Positions 1 to 10,407 are shown, numbered from the stretch's first letter. The stretch is DNA of 64,000 bases from SURF-13 sp041695325 (GCA_041695325.1 JBGFRC010000027.1:8979-72978); one strand, 5' to 3'. Numbers and translations: made by a program. The notes: generated by a model not told the origin, from the letters alone.

Positions 1-1
1 A

Positions 2-2200
2 GTGGTACACATGGCACTTGCAGCGCTGAAGCGTCCGGGCGCAGGCATCGGGTTCATGCTGGCGCTGCTGGCATTGCTGCTCGGCTCGCTACACCTGATG
101 AGCATGGTGACGCAAAGCTCGGAGCAGTTCAGCCGCTTCTATCTGCTGTTGCTCGCCCTCAACGGCGTGGCGCTGATCGCCCTGGGCGCGCTCATCGTAG
201 TGAATCTCATGCGCCTGGTGCGTCAATACCGACAGGGCGTGATCGGTTCGCGTCTCACGCTGCGCATGATGCTGCTGTTCGCGGCGCTCGCGGTGGCGCC
301 GGTATCGGTGGTGTTTTACTTCTCGCTCGGTTTCCTGCACCGCAGCATAGACAGCTGGTTTGACGTGCGCATTGAACGCGCCTTGGATGACGCTCTGGAA
401 CTCTCCCGCGCGTCGCTGGATGCTCGCCTGAGCGAACTGCTGAATCAAACCGCAAGGCTGGCGCTGGAGCTGGAGGAAAAACCCGACGACGACGCGCTCG
501 CCGCGCTCAACGGGCTGCGCGCGCGCAGCAGCGCCGGTGAGCTGACGCTGTTTACCCACAAGGGGCGCATCATCGCCACCAGCGGCGGCGAGTTTTCCAG
601 CATCGTACCGGACACGCCAGGCGAGGCCATTCTGTTGCAGCTCGGCAAGGGACAAGATTACGTGGGGCTGGATCCGATCCGCGACACGGGCCTGCACGTG
701 CGCGCAGTGGTCTCCGCTCCGCCCGGCGGCGCGGGCGAAGAACGGCGCGTGTTGCAGGCGCTGTTCCCCGTCGCCGCGCGCCAGAGCGAGCTCGCCGCCG
801 CCGTGCAGGCGCAATTTACCCAATACAAACGGCTCGCCTACCTGCGCCAGCCGCTCAAGTATACCTTCACCGTGACCTTGAGCCTGGTGCTGGCGCTGTC
901 GTTGCTGTTCGCGGTGTGGGCGGCGTTCTTCTCCACGCGCCGCCTGGTGGCGCCGATCCGCGATCTCGCCGAAGGCACGCGCGCGGTCGCGGCGGGCGAC
1001 TACACCCCGCGCCTGCCCCTGCAAAGCCGGGACGAGCTCGGCTTTCTGGTGATGTCGTTTAACGACATGACGCGGAAGATCGCGCAGGCGCGCGACGCCT
1101 TGAACCTGAGCCAGCAGCGCGCCGAGGGCCAGCGCGCCTACCTGCAGGCGCTGTTGCAACATTTGTCGTCCGGCGTGTTGACCCTGGATCATCAGCAGCG
1201 CTTGCGTACCGCCAATGCCGCGGCGGGCGAATTATTGGGCGCGGTACTCGACGAGCATGCTGGCGCGCCGCTTGACACCCTCGCCGAACGCTACCCGCAC
1301 CTCGGCGCCTTCGTCGCCACCCTGCGCCATCATCTCGCCGTGCCCGCCGGAGAGTGGCGTGAAGAGGTGGTTCTGGAAGACCCGGGCGCACGCAAGATTC
1401 TGCTATGCCGCGGCACGGCCTTGCCCGCCACGGAGAGCGAGGGCGATTATCTGATTGTGTTCGATGACATCACCGCGCTGATCCAGGCGCAGCGCGACGC
1501 CGCCTGGGGCGAAGTGGCGCAGCGCCTGGCGCACGAATTCAAGAACCCGCTCACGCCGATCCAGCTTTCGGCGGAACGTCTGCGCCACAAATACTTAAAG
1601 ACACTGGGCGCCGCGGAGGGCGAGCTGCTGGACCGGCTCACCCACACCATCGTGCAACAGGTGGAGGTGATGAAAGACATGGTGAACGCCTTCGCCGATT
1701 ACGCGCGCAATCCACCGTTGCAGACGCGCCCGCTCGATGTCAACCGGTTGATCAACGAAGTGCTCGACCTGTACCGCGGCCAGCGCGTGCAGTTTCAGAC
1801 CCGGCTTGAAGCCGGTCTGCCGCCGGTCGAGGCCGACGCCGGACGCCTGCGCCAGTTGCTGCATAATCTGATTAAAAACGCGCTGGAGGCGACACCCGGC
1901 CGCGCGCGCATCACGCTGGAAACGCAAAGCCTGCCCGGCTTCGTCGAGCTCAGCGTGCGCGACCACGGCCCCGGCATACCCAGGGAAATCATGGCGCAAC
2001 TGTTCGAGCCCTACGTCACTACCAAGCCCAAGGGCACGGGGCTGGGGCTCGCCATCGTAAAAAAGATCGTGGAAGAACACGGCGGAGCCTTGAGCGCGGA
2101 AAACCCGCCGGACGGCGGCGCGCGCATCGTGCTGCGCCTCCCCGTCACCGCGGCGGCGCACAATGCGCAGGACCATCCCGATAAGGCGCATACGGTATGA
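2..2200 (+). CDS. ntrY: NtrY-type sensor histidine kinase
   Basis: Membrane-bound sensor kinase of the NtrY family, which in known systems phosphorylates NtrX in response to nitrogen or redox status. Three hydrophobic segments lie in the first ~110 residues and a fourth at ~288-310, enclosing an extracytoplasmic loop of ~175 residues. A HAMP linker (~314-366), a PAS-like region (~385-490), an H box with HEFKNPL (phosphoacceptor His near residue 511) and an HATPase domain with NLIKNALEA, DHGPGIP and GTGLGLAIV follow. Its stop overlaps the ntrX start by 4 bp, so the pair is translationally coupled. The gene sits on the window edge: GTG at 2 and ATG at 11 are both possible starts, and the true start could lie further upstream. 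Confidence 0.9.
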   Translation: MVHMALAALKRPGAGIGFMLALLALLLGSLHLMSMVTQSSEQFSRFYLLLLALNGVALIALGALIVVNLMRLVRQYRQGVIGSRLTLRMMLLFAALAVAPVSVVFYFSLGFLHRSIDSWFDVRIERALDDALELSRASLDARLSELLNQTARLALELEEKPDDDALAALNGLRARSSAGELTLFTHKGRIIATSGGEFSSIVPDTPGEAILLQLGKGQDYVGLDPIRDTGLHVRAVVSAPPGGAGEERRVLQALFPVAARQSELAAAVQAQFTQYKRLAYLRQPLKYTFTVTLSLVLALSLLFAVWAAFFSTRRLVAPIRDLAEGTRAVAAGDYTPRLPLQSRDELGFLVMSFNDMTRKIAQARDALNLSQQRAEGQRAYLQALLQHLSSGVLTLDHQQRLRTANAAAGELLGAVLDEHAGAPLDTLAERYPHLGAFVATLRHHLAVPAGEWREEVVLEDPGARKILLCRGTALPATESEGDYLIVFDDITALIQAQRDAAWGEVAQRLAHEFKNPLTPIQLSAERLRHKYLKTLGAAEGELLDRLTHTIVQQVEVMKDMVNAFADYARNPPLQTRPLDVNRLINEVLDLYRGQRVQFQTRLEAGLPPVEADAGRLRQLLHNLIKNALEATPGRARITLETQSLPGFVELSVRDHGPGIPREIMAQLFEPYVTTKPKGTGLGLAIVKKIVEEHGGALSAENPPDGGARIVLRLPVTAAAHNAQDHPDKAHTV

Positions 2201-3570
2201 AACGCGCCTACATTCTGGTGGTGGACGACGAGCCCGATATTCGCCGCCTGGTGCAGGAAATCCTGGAAGACGAAGGCTACGAAGTGCAGGCGGCGGAAAA
2301 CGGCGCGGCGGCGCGCGAACGGCGGCGCGCGCGCCGGCCCGATCTGATCCTGCTCGACATCTGGATGCCGGACGTGGACGGCATCACGTTGCTCAAGGAG
2401 TGGTCGGCGGAAGACGCGCTCGCCGCGCCGGTTGTCATGATCTCCGGCCACGGCACAGTGGAGACCGCGGTTGAAGCCACGCGCCTCGGCGCGTACGATT
2501 TTCTGGAAAAGCCGCTGTCCATGGCCAAGCTCCTGCTCACCGTGCGCCGCGCGCTGGAGGCTGACCAACTGCGCAAGGAAAACCTCGGCCTGCGCCGGCA
2601 CGCCGCCGCCGTCTCCGAACCCGCCGGCAAGAGCGCCGTCATGCAACGTCTGCGCGAGCAGGCGCGGCGCATCGCGCAGCACGACAGCTGGGTATTAATC
2701 AGCGGCGAACCGGGCAGCGGCAAGGAGGTGCTGGCGCGCTATATTCATACCTTGAGCGCGCGCCGGGAAAGCCCGTTCGTGGAGGTGGGCGTAGCCTCCA
2801 TCGCGCGTGAAAACATCGCCACCGAGCTGTTCGGCGCGGAGCAGGAAGGCAAGGTGCACTTCGGCCTGCTGGAGCAGGCCAGCGGCGGCACGCTGTTTCT
2901 GGATGACATCAGCGACATGGCGCCGGCCACCCAGGCGCCGCTGCTCTCCGCCCTGGAGACCCAATCCTTCCTGCGCGTGGGCGGCGCCGCGCCAGTGCGC
3001 ATCAACGTGCGCGTGATCGCCGCCACCCAGCGCGACCTGGCGCAGGAAGTCGCCGCGCGGCGCTTCCGCGAAGACCTCTACTATCGCCTCAATGTTCTCA
3101 CCCTCACCGTGCCCGCGCTGCGCGAACACGCCGAGGACGTGCCCGAATTGCTCAACTACTACGTCAACTGGTTCGTCACCCAGGAAGGCCTGCCTTACCG
3201 CGGTTTCACGGTGGCGGCGCAAAACCGTTTGCGTCACCACCCGTGGCCGGGCAACGTGCGCGAACTGAAAAACCTGGTACAGCGCGTGCTGATACTGGGC
3301 GGCGGCGCGGAGATTACCCTGGGGGAAGTCGAGACCGCGCTGGGCGCGGCGGCCGCTCCACCCGCGGCGCCCGCCGCACCCGTGACCGGCGACTACGACC
3401 TGCCGCTGCGCGAGGCGCGCGAGCGATTTGAAAAGGCCTACCTCGAATACCACCTGCGCAGAACCGGCAGCATGGTCAAGCTCGCCCAGCTCACCGGCAT
3501 GGAACGCACCCATTTATACCGCAAGCTGAAGAGCCTGGGCATCAGCCCGAAACAGGAGGCGGGAGAGTAA
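2197..3570 (+). CDS. ntrX: NtrX-type response regulator
   Basis: Partner of the upstream NtrY-like kinase. An N-terminal receiver domain carries the phosphoacceptor Asp at residue 54 (LLDIWMPD). An AAA+ domain of the sigma-54 activator type follows, with Walker A GEPGSGKE and Walker B GGTLFLDDI, and a C-terminal Fis-type helix-turn-helix (~430-450). The GAFTGA loop that normally contacts sigma-54 is absent: ELFGAEQEGKVHFG stands at that place. This loss is typical of the NtrX branch and means it probably does not act as a classical sigma-54 activator. The ATG overlaps the kinase stop (ATGA). An alanine/proline-rich linker separates the AAA+ and DNA-binding domains. Confidence 0.92.
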   Translation: MKRAYILVVDDEPDIRRLVQEILEDEGYEVQAAENGAAARERRRARRPDLILLDIWMPDVDGITLLKEWSAEDALAAPVVMISGHGTVETAVEATRLGAYDFLEKPLSMAKLLLTVRRALEADQLRKENLGLRRHAAAVSEPAGKSAVMQRLREQARRIAQHDSWVLISGEPGSGKEVLARYIHTLSARRESPFVEVGVASIARENIATELFGAEQEGKVHFGLLEQASGGTLFLDDISDMAPATQAPLLSALETQSFLRVGGAAPVRINVRVIAATQRDLAQEVAARRFREDLYYRLNVLTLTVPALREHAEDVPELLNYYVNWFVTQEGLPYRGFTVAAQNRLRHHPWPGNVRELKNLVQRVLILGGGAEITLGEVETALGAAAAPPAAPAAPVTGDYDLPLREARERFEKAYLEYHLRRTGSMVKLAQLTGMERTHLYRKLKSLGISPKQEAGE

Positions 3571-3608
3571 ATACTGATACAAGATATGATACAAGATACA
3601 ATAACACC

Positions 3609-4982
3609 ATGAAAATCATCATCCTCGGCGCGGGTCAGGTGGGCGCTTCGGTGGCCGAAGCGCTGGTAAGCGAGGCCAACGACATCACGGTGGTGGACAC
3701 CGACGTGAAGCGCTTGCAGGAATTGCAGGTGCGCCTGGACCTGCGCACCGTGGCCGGACAGGCGTCGCACCCGGAGGTGCTGCTGCGCGCCGGCGCGGAG
3801 GACGCGGACATGATCCTCGCCGTGACCAACAGCGACGAGACCAACATGGCGGCCTGCCGCGTGGCCGCGACCTTGTTCCACACCCCCACCAAGGTGGCGC
3901 GCGTGCGCGCCGTGGAGTATCTGAATTATCCGCAATTATTCTCCGCGCAGGCGTTTGACGTGGACGTGCTCATCAGCCCGGAGCAACTGGTCACCAATTA
4001 CGTGCAGCGCCTGATCGAGTTTCCCGGCGCGCTGCAGGTGCTGGATTTCGCGCGCGGCCTGGTGCAGCTGGTCGCGGTGCGCACCTACCAAGGCGGTCCG
4101 CTGGTGGGGCGCGAGCTGCGTGAGCTGCGCGAGCACATGCCGAGCATCGAGACGCGCGTGGTGGCGCTGTTCCGGCGCGGCCAGTCCATCGTGCCGCAGG
4201 GCGACACGGTGATCGAGGCGGACGATGAGGTGTTTTTCATCGCCGCCACCAAGCACTGCCGCGCGGTGATGGGTGAGTTGCGCCGTCTGGACAACCCATA
4301 CAAGCGCATCATGCTCGCGGGCGGCGGCAACATCGGCAAGCGTCTCGCCATGGCGCTGGAAAACGCCTATCAGGTGAAGCTCATCGAGCACAACGCGGGG
4401 CGCGCGCGCGCCATCGCCGAGGAGCTGCACAACACCACGGTGCTGCACGGCGACGCCACCGATGAAACGCTGCTGCGCGAGGAAAACATTGAGGAATGCG
4501 ACATCTTCTGCGCGCTCACCAATGACGATGAGGACAATATCCTCTCCGCCATGCTCGCCAAGCGCCTGGGCGCGCGCAAGGTGATGGCGCTCATCAACCG
4601 TCCCGCCTACACCGACTTGATGGAGAGCGGCGCGATAGACATCGCCATTTCACCCCACCAGACCATGATCGGCAGCCTGCTCGCGCACATCCGCCGCGGC
4701 GACGTGACGGTGGTGCATTCCCTAAGACGCGGCGCGGCGGAGGCGATCGAGGCGGTGGCGCACGGCGACTCTAAATCCTCGCACGTGGCGGGACGCGCCA
4801 TTGAAGACATCAAACTGCCCGCCGGCGCCACCATCGGCGCCATCGTGCGCGGCGAACAGGTGTTGATCGCGCACCATGACACGGTGATCCAGGCCGAGGA
4901 TCACGTCATCCTGTTCCTGGTGGATAAAAGGCGCATCCACGAGGTGGAGCGCCTGTTTCAGGTGGGTGTGACGTTTATCTGA
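3609..4982 (+). CDS. trkA: Trk potassium uptake regulatory subunit TrkA
   Basis: Cytoplasmic NAD(H)-binding gating subunit of the Trk potassium uptake system; it binds the membrane protein TrkH encoded immediately downstream. Two tandem RCK modules are visible: the first opens with the Rossmann motif GAGQVGASVA (residues ~7-16), the second with AGGGNIGKRLA near 237, each followed by a TrkA-C domain. Length 457 aa matches the family. trkH starts 4 bp after the stop. The 38-bp gap upstream contains two copies of gatacaagata. The position directly behind ntrYX is the common arrangement in proteobacteria. Confidence 0.95.
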   Translation: MKIIILGAGQVGASVAEALVSEANDITVVDTDVKRLQELQVRLDLRTVAGQASHPEVLLRAGAEDADMILAVTNSDETNMAACRVAATLFHTPTKVARVRAVEYLNYPQLFSAQAFDVDVLISPEQLVTNYVQRLIEFPGALQVLDFARGLVQLVAVRTYQGGPLVGRELRELREHMPSIETRVVALFRRGQSIVPQGDTVIEADDEVFFIAATKHCRAVMGELRRLDNPYKRIMLAGGGNIGKRLAMALENAYQVKLIEHNAGRARAIAEELHNTTVLHGDATDETLLREENIEECDIFCALTNDDEDNILSAMLAKRLGARKVMALINRPAYTDLMESGAIDIAISPHQTMIGSLLAHIRRGDVTVVHSLRRGAAEAIEAVAHGDSKSSHVAGRAIEDIKLPAGATIGAIVRGEQVLIAHHDTVIQAEDHVILFLVDKRRIHEVERLFQVGVTFI

Positions 4983-4986
4983 AATA

Positions 4987-6441
4987 ATGCAATTTCTCGT
5001 CATTCAGCGCATCATGGGGCTGCTGCTGATGTTGTTCAGCCTCGCGATGCTGCCCTGCATCGCGCTTTCCTGGTTCGATCAGGACGGGGGGTTGGTACCG
5101 TTTCTCAAGGCCTGTTTCATTACGTTCGTAACGGGCTTTCTGCTGTGGCTGCCGGTGCGCCGCCAGGTCAAGGAATTGCGCGTGCGCGACGCGTTTGTCA
5201 TCGTGAGCCTGTTCTGGGGTTTGCTCGCGCTGTTCGGCGCCTTGCCTTTTCAGTTTGTCGGCACCACCACCAGCATGGTGGACGCCTACTTTGAAACCAT
5301 GTCGGGGCTGACCACCACCGGCTCCACCGTGCTTACCGGTCTCGATCATCTGCCCATGTCCATGAATCTGTGGCGCGGCATTCTGCAATTTCTGGGCGGC
5401 ATGGGCATCGTGGTGCTGGCGGTGGCGATCCTGCCGATGCTGGGCGTGGGCGGCATGCAGCTCTATAAGGCCGAGACGCCGGGGCCGATGAAGGAAAGCA
5501 AGCTCACCCCGCGCATCAAGGAGACCGCCAAGGCCTTGTGGTTCATTTATCTCACGCTTACCGTCGCCTGCGCGCTGGCCTTGTGGGCTGCGGGCATGAC
5601 GCCGTTTGACGCCCTGTTTCACAGCTTCACCTCGGTCGCCACGGCCGGCTTCTCCACCCACGACGCGAGCATCGCCCATTTCAACAGCCCCGCCATTGAA
5701 ATGATACTCACGCTGTTCATGTTTCTGGGCGGCGCGAGCTTCACGCTGCATTTTCTGGCGTTTCGCGGCCGCACCTTGCGTCATTACTGGCAAGACACCG
5801 AGTTTCGCATCTACGTCGCCATCCTGGCGACGGCCACGCTGGCAACCGCGCTTTATCTGTATATTTCCGCAACCTACTCCGATCCGTTCCAAGCGTTACG
5901 CTATGCGCTGTTTCAGGTGGTTAGCCTGGCCACCACGACGGGTTATACCAGCGCCGACTATGTGGCATGGCCGCCCGTGCTCGGCGCACTGCTTATCATG
6001 CTGAGCTTTTTCGGCGCGTCAGCGGGCTCCACCGGCGGCGGCATGAAGCTGGTGCGCGTGGTGTTGCTGTTCAAGCAAACCTTGTGCGAGATCAAGCGCC
6101 TGATTCACCCGCACGCCGTCGTGCCCTTGAAACTTTCGGGCAAAGCGGTTCCGGAGCGCGCCATCGCCGCGGTATCCGCCTTCTTCGCCACTTATCTCGC
6201 CAGCTTCGCCCTCATCGCACTTGCCCTCGCGGCGATGGGTGTGGACCTCGTCAGCGCCTTTGGCGCGACGGCGGCCTCGCTCAACAATCTGGGACCCGGC
6301 TTGGGCATCGTGGGCCCCGCGCTCAACTACGCCAGCCTGCCCGAAGCGGCCAAATGGTTACTGTGCTTTGCCATGCTCATCGGGCGTCTGGAATTGTTCA
6401 CCTTGTTCGTGATCCTGACTCCGGCCTTCTGGCGCAAGTGA
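4987..6441 (+). CDS. trkH: Trk potassium transporter membrane subunit TrkH
   Basis: Potassium-translocating membrane subunit of the Trk system, partner of TrkA. Length (484 aa) and the many hydrophobic segments fit the four-fold pore-loop architecture. Filter-like loops with TTTGSTVL, SVATAGFST, TTTGYTSADY and NNLGPGLG are spaced along the protein, and SAGSTGGGMK precedes the third repeat's outer helices. The first helix begins almost at the N-terminus. The stop overlaps the GTG start of the following TPR gene, indicating one operon trkA-trkH-TPR. Confidence 0.94.
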   Translation: MQFLVIQRIMGLLLMLFSLAMLPCIALSWFDQDGGLVPFLKACFITFVTGFLLWLPVRRQVKELRVRDAFVIVSLFWGLLALFGALPFQFVGTTTSMVDAYFETMSGLTTTGSTVLTGLDHLPMSMNLWRGILQFLGGMGIVVLAVAILPMLGVGGMQLYKAETPGPMKESKLTPRIKETAKALWFIYLTLTVACALALWAAGMTPFDALFHSFTSVATAGFSTHDASIAHFNSPAIEMILTLFMFLGGASFTLHFLAFRGRTLRHYWQDTEFRIYVAILATATLATALYLYISATYSDPFQALRYALFQVVSLATTTGYTSADYVAWPPVLGALLIMLSFFGASAGSTGGGMKLVRVVLLFKQTLCEIKRLIHPHAVVPLKLSGKAVPERAIAAVSAFFATYLASFALIALALAAMGVDLVSAFGATAASLNNLGPGLGIVGPALNYASLPEAAKWLLCFAMLIGRLELFTLFVILTPAFWRK

Positions 6442-6752
6442 CGCTGATTGAAAACCTGGAAAAGATGCTGGCAGAGGGCCGGGACAATGCGTTATTGCGC
6501 TACAGCCTGGGCAGCGCCTGTCTGAAAGAGGGAGCGCTCGACCGGGCGCGCGAGCATTTAAAAATGGCCGTGACGCTGGATGCGCAGTATTCCGCGGCGT
6601 GGAAAAGCTACGCGCAGGCGCTTGAACGCCTGGGGGAGACGGACGCGGCGCGCGTGGCCTACCAAACCGGCATCCGGGTCGCGGAACAAAAAGGTGATCT
6701 ACAGGCGGCGAAAGAGATGCACGTGTTCTTGCGGCGCCTGAGGAATCTCTGA
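6438..6752 (+). CDS. Small tetratricopeptide-repeat protein
   Basis: A 104-residue soluble protein built of about two TPR units: LLRYSLGSACLKEGALDRA, followed by AAWKSYAQALERLGETDAA and a third helical hairpin. No signal peptide or catalytic domain is seen. The GTG start lies inside the trkH stop (GTGA overlap), so it is probably translated by coupling to trkH. TPRs mediate protein-protein contacts; the partner is unknown. Proteins of this size and position are common as uncharacterised TPR proteins. Confidence 0.8.
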   Translation: MTLIENLEKMLAEGRDNALLRYSLGSACLKEGALDRAREHLKMAVTLDAQYSAAWKSYAQALERLGETDAARVAYQTGIRVAEQKGDLQAAKEMHVFLRRLRNL

Positions 6753-6774
6753 ATTCATGCCACGGCCAATCTCA

Positions 6775-7506
6775 TCAAGCCCGTCCCGCCATCAAAGGCT
6801 TCAAGGTGGTCAACAGGCTCTTAAACAGGCCCTTGTTGCCGGACTCCTCGGCGGCGAGCAGTTCCTTCATGTGCTGGCGCTGCATCGGCCTGCGGAAGCA
6901 GGCCGGGCAGTTGTCGCGTATCACCGGCAACTTCGCCTCCTCGGCAAACGCCCTGGTCTGACGCTCGCGCGCGTATACCAACGGACGGATCACGCGCACG
7001 TCACCCGCGTCGTTCACATAATGCGCCTGCATGGTGCGCAGCTTGCCGCCGTGGAACGCCGACATCAAAAAGGTCTCGGCGAGGTCGTCCAGGTGCTGCG
7101 CCAGCGCCAGCACGTTGTAGCCGTTCTTGCGCGCCGCGTCGTACATCACGCCACGCTTCATGCGCGAGCAATAGGCGCAAAATGAATCGTTGTCCATGCT
7201 TTCCCTGGCCTGCTCCATGATGGGCTGGGAGCGGTAGAAATACGGCACGCCTAAATCAGCCATCACTTGTGTTAACGGCGAGGGATCGAAGCCATCCACC
7301 ATCGGATCCACGGTCACCGCGCCCAGCTCAAACCGTACCGGCGCGCGGCGTTGCAGGTGCAATAGAATATGCAGCAGCGTAAGCGAATCCTTGCCGCCGG
7401 ACACGCCGAGCAGCACGCGATCGCCGTCGCGGATCATGTCAAAATCGCCAATGGCCCGGCCCGCCAGACGCAGCAGGGATTTGGGCGGGTTGTGTGGAAT
7501 GTGCAT
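6775..7506 (-). CDS. ttcA: TtcA-family tRNA 2-thiocytidine biosynthesis protein
   Basis: PP-loop ATPase of the TtcA family, which thiolates cytidine 32 of certain tRNAs using an iron-sulfur cluster. The ATP-binding motif SGGKDS is near residue 35, a CxxC (CAYC) near 112 supports cluster binding, and LALAQHLDDLAETF matches the conserved histidine/aspartate region. A C-terminal NCPAC stands where E. coli TtcA has another cysteine motif. At 243 aa it is shorter than E. coli TtcA (311 aa), so it may belong to a shorter subgroup. Convergent with the TPR gene, 22 bp away. Start is the ATG that precedes HIPHNPP. Confidence 0.82.
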   Translation of the reverse strand: MHIPHNPPKSLLRLAGRAIGDFDMIRDGDRVLLGVSGGKDSLTLLHILLHLQRRAPVRFELGAVTVDPMVDGFDPSPLTQVMADLGVPYFYRSQPIMEQARESMDNDSFCAYCSRMKRGVMYDAARKNGYNVLALAQHLDDLAETFLMSAFHGGKLRTMQAHYVNDAGDVRVIRPLVYARERQTRAFAEEAKLPVIRDNCPACFRRPMQRQHMKELLAAEESGNKGLFKSLLTTLKPLMAGRA

Positions 7507-7672
7507 ATTACTATTTTACGCCATGGTCGCTCCCGGCGTCCTGCCTCCCGCGACACTAGCACGTCCCTGTGCGTCGCGCCACTGGGCCGGAACAGGCGCT
7601 TGCATTTAAAGCCCGCTCAAGATATTACTATCGCCCTGGCCGGCCTCGCCGGCCGCGAGGGGTATCCCTGTT
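7507..7672 (+). other. Intergenic region between ttcA and nfeD-like gene
   Basis: 166 bp between divergent genes. No convincing ORF or RNA gene. A GC-rich self-complementary stretch (ggccggcctcgccggcc, about 7640-7656) lies just before the nfeD-like start. Promoters for both flanking genes presumably lie here but no clear -35/-10 pair stands out. Confidence 0.4.
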
Positions 7673-7915
7673 ATGTCGCCGTTTGAATACATCGTCTATT
7701 GGCATTGGTGGATCGTCGCGGGCGTGCTGCTTGTCATCGGTCTCACCACCCCCAGTTTTTACTTTTTGTGGCTGAGCGCGGCCGCGGCCGTCATCGGCGT
7801 GTTGTTGTTTTTCATCCCGCTCGGCTTTGTCTATCAACTGGTTCTGTTCATCGCGCTCGCCGCGCTCATCATCGGTATAGCGCGCTTTTATTTCAAAACC
7901 ACGCCCGTAGCGTGA
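7673..7915 (+). CDS. NfeD-like short membrane protein
   Basis: 80-residue membrane protein of the short NfeD-like (YbbK-type) family. Three hydrophobic segments are visible: VAGVLLVIGLTTPSFYFLWL, the following AAAAVIGVLLFF, and LVLFIALAALIIGIARF. It ends without the soluble OB-fold domain found in longer NfeD proteins. Longer relatives act with stomatin-like proteins at the membrane; no stomatin gene is adjacent here. The stop overlaps the GTG start of rsmE (GTGA). Confidence 0.72.
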   Translation: MSPFEYIVYWHWWIVAGVLLVIGLTTPSFYFLWLSAAAAVIGVLLFFIPLGFVYQLVLFIALAALIIGIARFYFKTTPVA

Positions 7916-8649
7916 CCGCGCCGCGCATCCATCTCCCGGCTTCCCTGCGGAGCGGCGCGGCCGTCACCCTGGACAAGCACGCCGCGCGGCACGTGCTGCG
8001 CGTGTTGCGTTTGCAGCCGGGCGACGCGCTCACGCTGTTCGATGGCCGGCCGGTCAATGACCGTTACGGCGAATACCACGCCACGCTGCTCGATGCAAAA
8101 GGCGCGGTGCGGATAGGCGAGTTTGTTCCGCGCGATACGGAGTCGCCGCTCACCATCACTTTGGCGCCGGGCGTCTCGCGCGGCGAGCGCATGGATTACG
8201 TGGTACAGAAGGCGGCGGAGCTGGGCGTCACGCGCATCGCGCCGCTCATCACTGAGTTCTGCGTGGTCAAAGTACAGGAGGAACGCAAGCAGAAGCGCCT
8301 CGACCACTGGCGCGGCATCGCGGTTGCGGCCTGCGAGCAGTCGGGGCGCGTGCGCGTGCCGGACATCGCTCCGCCGCAAACGTTCACGGCCTGGCTGCCG
8401 GCGGCGCACGCGGACGTGAAACTGATGCTCGATCCGTACGCCGCGCTCACCCTGCCGCAATTACCTGAATCGCAAGGCGAGATCATCGTGCTGGCCGGCC
8501 CCGAAGGCGGCTTGAGTGACGCGGAGGTGACACAGGCCAAACGGGCGGGCTTTGTTCCGGTGCGCCTGGGGCCGCGTATCCTGCGCACCGAAACCGTGCC
8601 CGCCGCGGCGCTGGCGGCGATGCAAACCCTGTGGGGAGACTGGAGGTAA
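7912..8649 (+). CDS. rsmE: 16S rRNA m3U1498 methyltransferase RsmE
   Basis: SAM-dependent SPOUT methyltransferase that methylates N3 of U1498 in 16S rRNA. An N-terminal PUA-like domain (HAARHVLRVLRLQPGD) is followed by the trefoil-knot domain with EQSGR, the SAM loop VLAGPEGGLSDAE and the C-terminal LGPRILRTETVPAAAL. Length 245 aa is normal. The GTG start was chosen because it overlaps the preceding stop and gives VTAPRIHL, which aligns with the usual RsmE N-terminus. Confidence 0.93.
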   Translation: MTAPRIHLPASLRSGAAVTLDKHAARHVLRVLRLQPGDALTLFDGRPVNDRYGEYHATLLDAKGAVRIGEFVPRDTESPLTITLAPGVSRGERMDYVVQKAAELGVTRIAPLITEFCVVKVQEERKQKRLDHWRGIAVAACEQSGRVRVPDIAPPQTFTAWLPAAHADVKLMLDPYAALTLPQLPESQGEIIVLAGPEGGLSDAEVTQAKRAGFVPVRLGPRILRTETVPAAALAAMQTLWGDWR

Positions 8650-8710
8650 AGGGCATCCTTGCGCGGACGGCAATAGCCACATACTATGTGAGTATTTATA
8701 GCCACGATAA

Positions 8711-9634
<924 letters not shown>

Positions 9635-9667
9635 ATTACGCCCCGCCTGAACTGAAGCAGGCGTCAC

Positions 9668-10390
9668 ATGACAGCCAACACGCACGAGCAATTTCACTGC
9701 CCGATTTGCGAAACCGACAAACCGGCGAATGGCGCCGTGCCGCGCGAGCTGATCTACGGCCCGGTGGCGGAGCTCATCCAGCGCAAACGTCCCCATTGGC
9801 CCGCGCACGGCCTTATCTGTTCCGATTGTCTCAATCATTTCCGCACCGAATACGTGGAAGACGTGCTCGAGCTGCAAAAGGGCGAGCTGTCCACGCTCGA
9901 ACAGGAAGTGCTGCAAAGCCTGCGCGAGCACGAGGTGCTGGCCAAGAACATCAATCTGGAATTTGAACAACAACTTACGCTGAGCGAGCGCGCCGCCGAC
10001 AGGCTCGCGGAGTTCGGCGGAAGCTGGGCGTTTATCGGATTATTTTTCGCCGTGGTGATAACCTGGATCGCCTTCAACGCCGGGCTGCTGCTCGCCCGCC
10101 CCTTCGATCCTTACCCTTACATCCTGCTCAATCTGGCGCTGTCCTGCATCGCCGCGATACAGGCACCCGTCATCATGATGAGCCAGAAACGCCAGGAGGC
10201 CAAAGACCGCCTGCGCTCCGAGCATGACTATCAGGTAAACCTGAAGGCGGAACTCGAAATCCGCCATCTCAACGGCAAGCTCGATTTACTGCTCACCCGC
10301 CAATGGCAACGCCTGCTGGAAATCCAACGCATCCAGCTCGACGCCATGCAGGACTTCGCGCGCAAGGCGCCGACCAACCAGAACACGTAG
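9668..10390 (+). CDS. DUF1003-family membrane protein with N-terminal zinc-ribbon-like motif
   Basis: 240-residue protein. The N-terminus holds two CxxC motifs (CPIC at ~11-14 and CSDC at ~53-56) that could form a zinc ribbon. A charged helical stretch rich in Glu/Leu (~60-105) follows, then two membrane segments (WAFIGLFFAVVITWIAF and ILLNLALSCIAAIQAPVIMM), the pattern of DUF1003. The C-terminal ~75 residues are again charged and probably helical. Function unknown. It stands alone, 33 bp after hemF, and ends before a perfect GC palindrome. Confidence 0.75.
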   Translation: MTANTHEQFHCPICETDKPANGAVPRELIYGPVAELIQRKRPHWPAHGLICSDCLNHFRTEYVEDVLELQKGELSTLEQEVLQSLREHEVLAKNINLEFEQQLTLSERAADRLAEFGGSWAFIGLFFAVVITWIAFNAGLLLARPFDPYPYILLNLALSCIAAIQAPVIMMSQKRQEAKDRLRSEHDYQVNLKAELEIRHLNGKLDLLLTRQWQRLLEIQRIQLDAMQDFARKAPTNQNT

Positions 10391-10407
10391 CAGGGGGTCC
10401 GGATTCC

